From NCBI GenBank assembly GCA_013360195.1, contig JABWCQ010000016.1:58342-122341 (forward strand): DNA of 64,000 bases, given 5' to 3'. Positions 61,853-64,000 of this stretch are shown piece after piece; position 1 is the first letter of the stretch; every line of letters starts with the position of its first letter. The notes beneath the pieces are model-generated. The model had not been told where the DNA came from and searched no databases. It saw only the letters and a program-made list of their open reading frames with translations. Source of the stretch: a bacterium (GTDB lineage: Bacteria > Electryoneota > RPQS01). A program made the position numbers and the translations under genes.

Positions 61853-63496
61853 CTAAAGTAAAGCAGCCCGCACGAGATATGCGGGCTGCTTTACTTTGAT
61901 CTTGAAAGAGCGGGTCATTTCATCAGCAGAAGCTTGACGGCTTGGGATGCGTTGGTCGGAGTTGACAGCTTGGCAAAGTACAATCCGGATGCGAAGTTGT
62001 CGGCATTCCATTTCACCGAATGAACTCCAACGCCTTGGCGTTCGCACATCGTAGATTTCCAATGTCACATCTTGTTCGCGGATGAGCGCGTATTCGATGG
62101 TGATGGTGGAGTTGAACGGGTTGGGGTAAATCTGAACAGTTAACTCATTTACCAGTTCTACGAGTGGCTGTTCCACAGCTTCAATGGTATCTTCAAGCCA
62201 CGGAATAAATGGCACGGGTCCGGTGATTGTGTCCCCTAAGCCCAAGGGGTTGTCGATTTCGTGATATGGGCCACTCGAATGTCCCCAGTAGTTAAAACGA
62301 GCATCGGCAGCAGCGCTCAATTCAACAGCGTAGCCGCAGTTTTCCCAGACATTGTCACGCAGAGTTACCGGGGTGGGTTGCCAGATTGGGTTGCCCGCAA
62401 AGACTGACGGGAGTCCGTTTATGCTGTCGCGTATGAATGAATTGCGTTCAAGCAGTGAAGGAACACCGGGTTCAAGAATAATGTCATCTACTGCTGAATT
62501 GCCAAAACATTCTCGAAACTCATTTCCGCAAATTAGAGCACCGCGCTGCATTTCGCCTTGTGTTGAGACGCTGAGCACTCCTTGTGCCAAAAACGTCGAG
62601 TCATATGCGTCACATCGCGAGAACCGATTATCACAGACTTCAACCGAGTCCGCCTCCGTAGACTGCACGCTTAACACATGTTGAAAGAAAGAGCAATCAA
62701 CAAAACTGTTATTCCTAAATTCAATAGCGCCTCCTCCAAGGAGCACTACAGGCTCGCTGACAGGCGCGGTTACGGGCCCAAAAGTGCAATTGGTAATTTC
62801 ATGCGGCCCTTGATAGCAAAATAGAAGGCCAATCGGAATCTCGCTCCAGAAGCTGCATGAATCAATGATTGATTCTCCAACGGAAATCAGCGCGCGTCCG
62901 AATGGACTTCCTGCCCCCGCGAAAATGCAGTTCTTCGCAATTAACGAATTGCCTCTATTCATGCCGATACAATGCTCGTAGTTGCTCCAGAACTGACAAT
63001 CCCGAATTGTAATTGTTGCCCCTACATTGTCTTGTACAAATCGAATCCCAATGTTTGTCGAGTCCAATACACAGTTTGTCAGATCTGCACTTAGCCCGAC
63101 AGAAACGATTCCTCTGCGCGCGACATTCTTGAAGTGAATGCTCTCAATGGTAGCATTTGATTGACTGGGCAACCGCAAGATTGGCGTTGTGTCCGGCATT
63201 TGCAATGCGGTGACATCTATTAGTGGGCGTCCCAAGTTACCGGAATCCGGCGAGAATTCTCCAATGATTACGAATTGAAGCTGTGGGGCAAGAAGAATCT
63301 CTTGATATGTCCCACGCCTGATATACAACGTGTCGCCATTATTGAGGCTGTCCAACCCAACTTGAATTGTAGGCGCATTGTCGGGCACGGTAATTACGCG
63401 ACCTTCAACAGCTTCGAAGACCCCGAGCACGAACAACAAATAAATGAGTATGAATGCTATTGACAACTTAGTGGATCGCTGCTGACAACTCCCCAT
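61853..63496 (-). CDS. Secreted right-handed beta-helix protein with frameshifted T9SS sorting domain
   Basis: 547 residues as read. A signal peptide (about 1-30) is followed by VPDNAPTIQVGLDSLNNGDTLYI, the usual entry to a parallel beta-helix. Many short N-F-x-N-x and I-x-x-C-x-F type turns follow to about residue 430, a fold used for polysaccharide lyases or adhesins. The sorting domain begins normally (IYPNPFNSTITIEYA, LEIYDV) and then turns to nonsense. Another frame encodes the missing end (GVHSVKWNADNFASGLYFAK ... KLLLMK) and stops at 61915, just before the terminator. Between the two parts about 29 nt appear lost (62025-62045), judged by the other sorting domains here. As it stands the protein would not be sorted. 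The start overlaps the upstream gene by 40 nt. Confidence 0.75.
   Translation of the reverse strand: MGSCQQRSTKLSIAFILIYLLFVLGVFEAVEGRVITVPDNAPTIQVGLDSLNNGDTLYIRRGTYQEILLAPQLQFVIIGEFSPDSGNLGRPLIDVTALQMPDTTPILRLPSQSNATIESIHFKNVARRGIVSVGLSADLTNCVLDSTNIGIRFVQDNVGATITIRDCQFWSNYEHCIGMNRGNSLIAKNCIFAGAGSPFGRALISVGESIIDSCSFWSEIPIGLLFCYQGPHEITNCTFGPVTAPVSEPVVLLGGGAIEFRNNSFVDCSFFQHVLSVQSTEADSVEVCDNRFSRCDAYDSTFLAQGVLSVSTQGEMQRGALICGNEFRECFGNSAVDDIILEPGVPSLLERNSFIRDSINGLPSVFAGNPIWQPTPVTLRDNVWENCGYAVELSAAADARFNYWGHSSGPYHEIDNPLGLGDTITGPVPFIPWLEDTIEAVEQPLVELVNELTVQIYPNPFNSTITIEYALIREQDVTLEIYDVRTPRRWSSFGEMECRQLRIRIVLCQAVNSDQRIPSRQASADEMTRSFKIKVKQPAYLVRAALL
61855..61897. terminator. Long bidirectional terminator between OmpA and the beta-helix gene
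   Basis: An 18-bp perfect stem (61855-61872 with 61880-61897) has a 7-nt loop. A smaller hairpin (GCGGAC-AAC-GTCCGC, 61831-61845) precedes it. The beta-helix reading frame as it stands runs through this hairpin, a sign that its end is out of frame. Confidence 0.85.
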
Positions 63497-63945
63497 GCCT
63501 TGAAATTGTGTCCTTCATTACAGCACGGCGTGTAGTCGATTCCATTGCAAGGTATTAAGCATACTCGTAGGTTGTAATTACCAGGAGAAAGGCGTACCGA
63601 AGCTGAATCACAGCAAATTTCACCGCCAGATTCATCACATTCCGCGCTTGTATCAAAAGAGAGTAATGTCAATCCACCAGCTGTTGAAATTGTGACGCAA
63701 GAAGCGCAGTGGGCGCAGGGTGTGCCGTCAGCGCTTTTCGTGTAGGCCTTCGCGCGAATAAGCCCCGCACATTGAACTGTAAACTGTGCCGTCGTGCAGT
63801 GATCTGCGGAACTGCAGCTTGTGTCGCTTTCGCACGCCGCATCAGTCACAGTAGATAAGAAATAACATCCGGGATTGTCTGTCTGTCCAAAAGCGATTGA
63901 ACAGAACAGCAGTTGCGAGATGGCCAACAGAATGAGTCTCTTCAT
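63457..63945 (-). CDS. Small secreted Cys-rich protein
   Basis: 162 residues from the ATG at 63945, which follows a GAGG site; a longer frame to 63984 lacks support. A signal peptide (about 1-20, SIAFGQ) leaves a mature part of about 140 residues with 16 cysteines, an even number spread over the chain (AACESDTSCSSADHC, PCAHCASC, GEICCDSAS, TPCCNEG). This fits several disulfides formed after export. I do not recognise the family. Its 3' end overlaps the start of the beta-helix gene by 40 nt, so the two are probably translated from one mRNA. No sorting domain is present. The promoter is likely beyond the window end or in the last 50 bases. Confidence 0.65.
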   Translation of the reverse strand: MKRLILLAISQLLFCSIAFGQTDNPGCYFLSTVTDAACESDTSCSSADHCTTAQFTVQCAGLIRAKAYTKSADGTPCAHCASCVTISTAGGLTLLSFDTSAECDESGGEICCDSASVRLSPGNYNLRVCLIPCNGIDYTPCCNEGHNFKAWGVVSSDPLSCQ

Positions 63946-64000
63946 AACAACCTCACATGTAAGAGACAAATAATTCCGCCGCACTTACCGATGCGGGGTA

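Noticed and set aside
63979..63996. Short inverted repeat CCGCA/TGCGG near the window end as a terminator
   Set aside because: The stem is only 5 bp, there is no T-run, and the sequence context is cut off by the window edge.

Overview
The window looks like chromosomal DNA from an uncultured bacterium of the FCB group (the neighbourhood of Zixibacteria, KSB1, Calditrichota and LCP-89). The basis is the set of secreted proteins ending in type IX secretion (T9SS) type A sorting domains (a YPNPFNP motif, a VFDxxGR strand and a terminal Lys), together with a PorV/PorQ-family protein, a carboxypeptidase-regulatory TonB receptor and many E-set and Fn3 modules. I see no prophage, insertion sequence, CRISPR array, rRNA or tRNA. 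Phylum placement is inference.

Layout. 1-2919: a CzcA/CusA-type RND pump, cut by the window edge and split by an apparent out-of-frame deletion. 3155-4702: proline catabolic dehydrogenase PruA. 4764-7279 (minus): a PhoR/PhoB-type two-component pair. 7394-9294 (minus): a duplicated Cys-rich metal-binding-like protein and a secreted esterase. 9567-36967 (plus): a 27-kb co-directional starch/maltodextrin locus. 37045-46391 (minus): three large secreted proteins, including a gingipain-like C25 protease. 46694-49909 (plus): class II photolyase and a YCF48-repeat secreted protein. 49978-52659 (minus): ClC chloride transporter and a trypsin-like protease. 53198-58999 (plus): one 1933-residue protein joining three methyltransferase and four glycosyltransferase domains. 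59067-60221 (minus): PLP aminotransferase. 60388-61821 (plus): OmpA protein with calcium-type repeats. 61853-63945 (minus): a beta-helix surface protein whose sorting domain is frameshifted, and a Cys-rich secreted protein.

How the starch locus may work (inference). The secreted starch-binding protein and the GH13 amylase carry sorting domains and would sit on the cell surface. The TonB receptor would import oligosaccharides. The GH133 debranching enzyme and the two GH57 proteins lack a sorting domain, so they may act in the periplasm and feed the lipoprotein binding protein and the MalF/MalG/MalK-type ABC importer. No SusD is present. Genes overlap or abut by a few bases over most of the locus, which suggests an operon.

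Expression signals are clear. Several intergenic regions hold a TTGACN-N17-TAYATT type promoter, and most gene ends have strong hairpin terminators, often shared by convergent genes.
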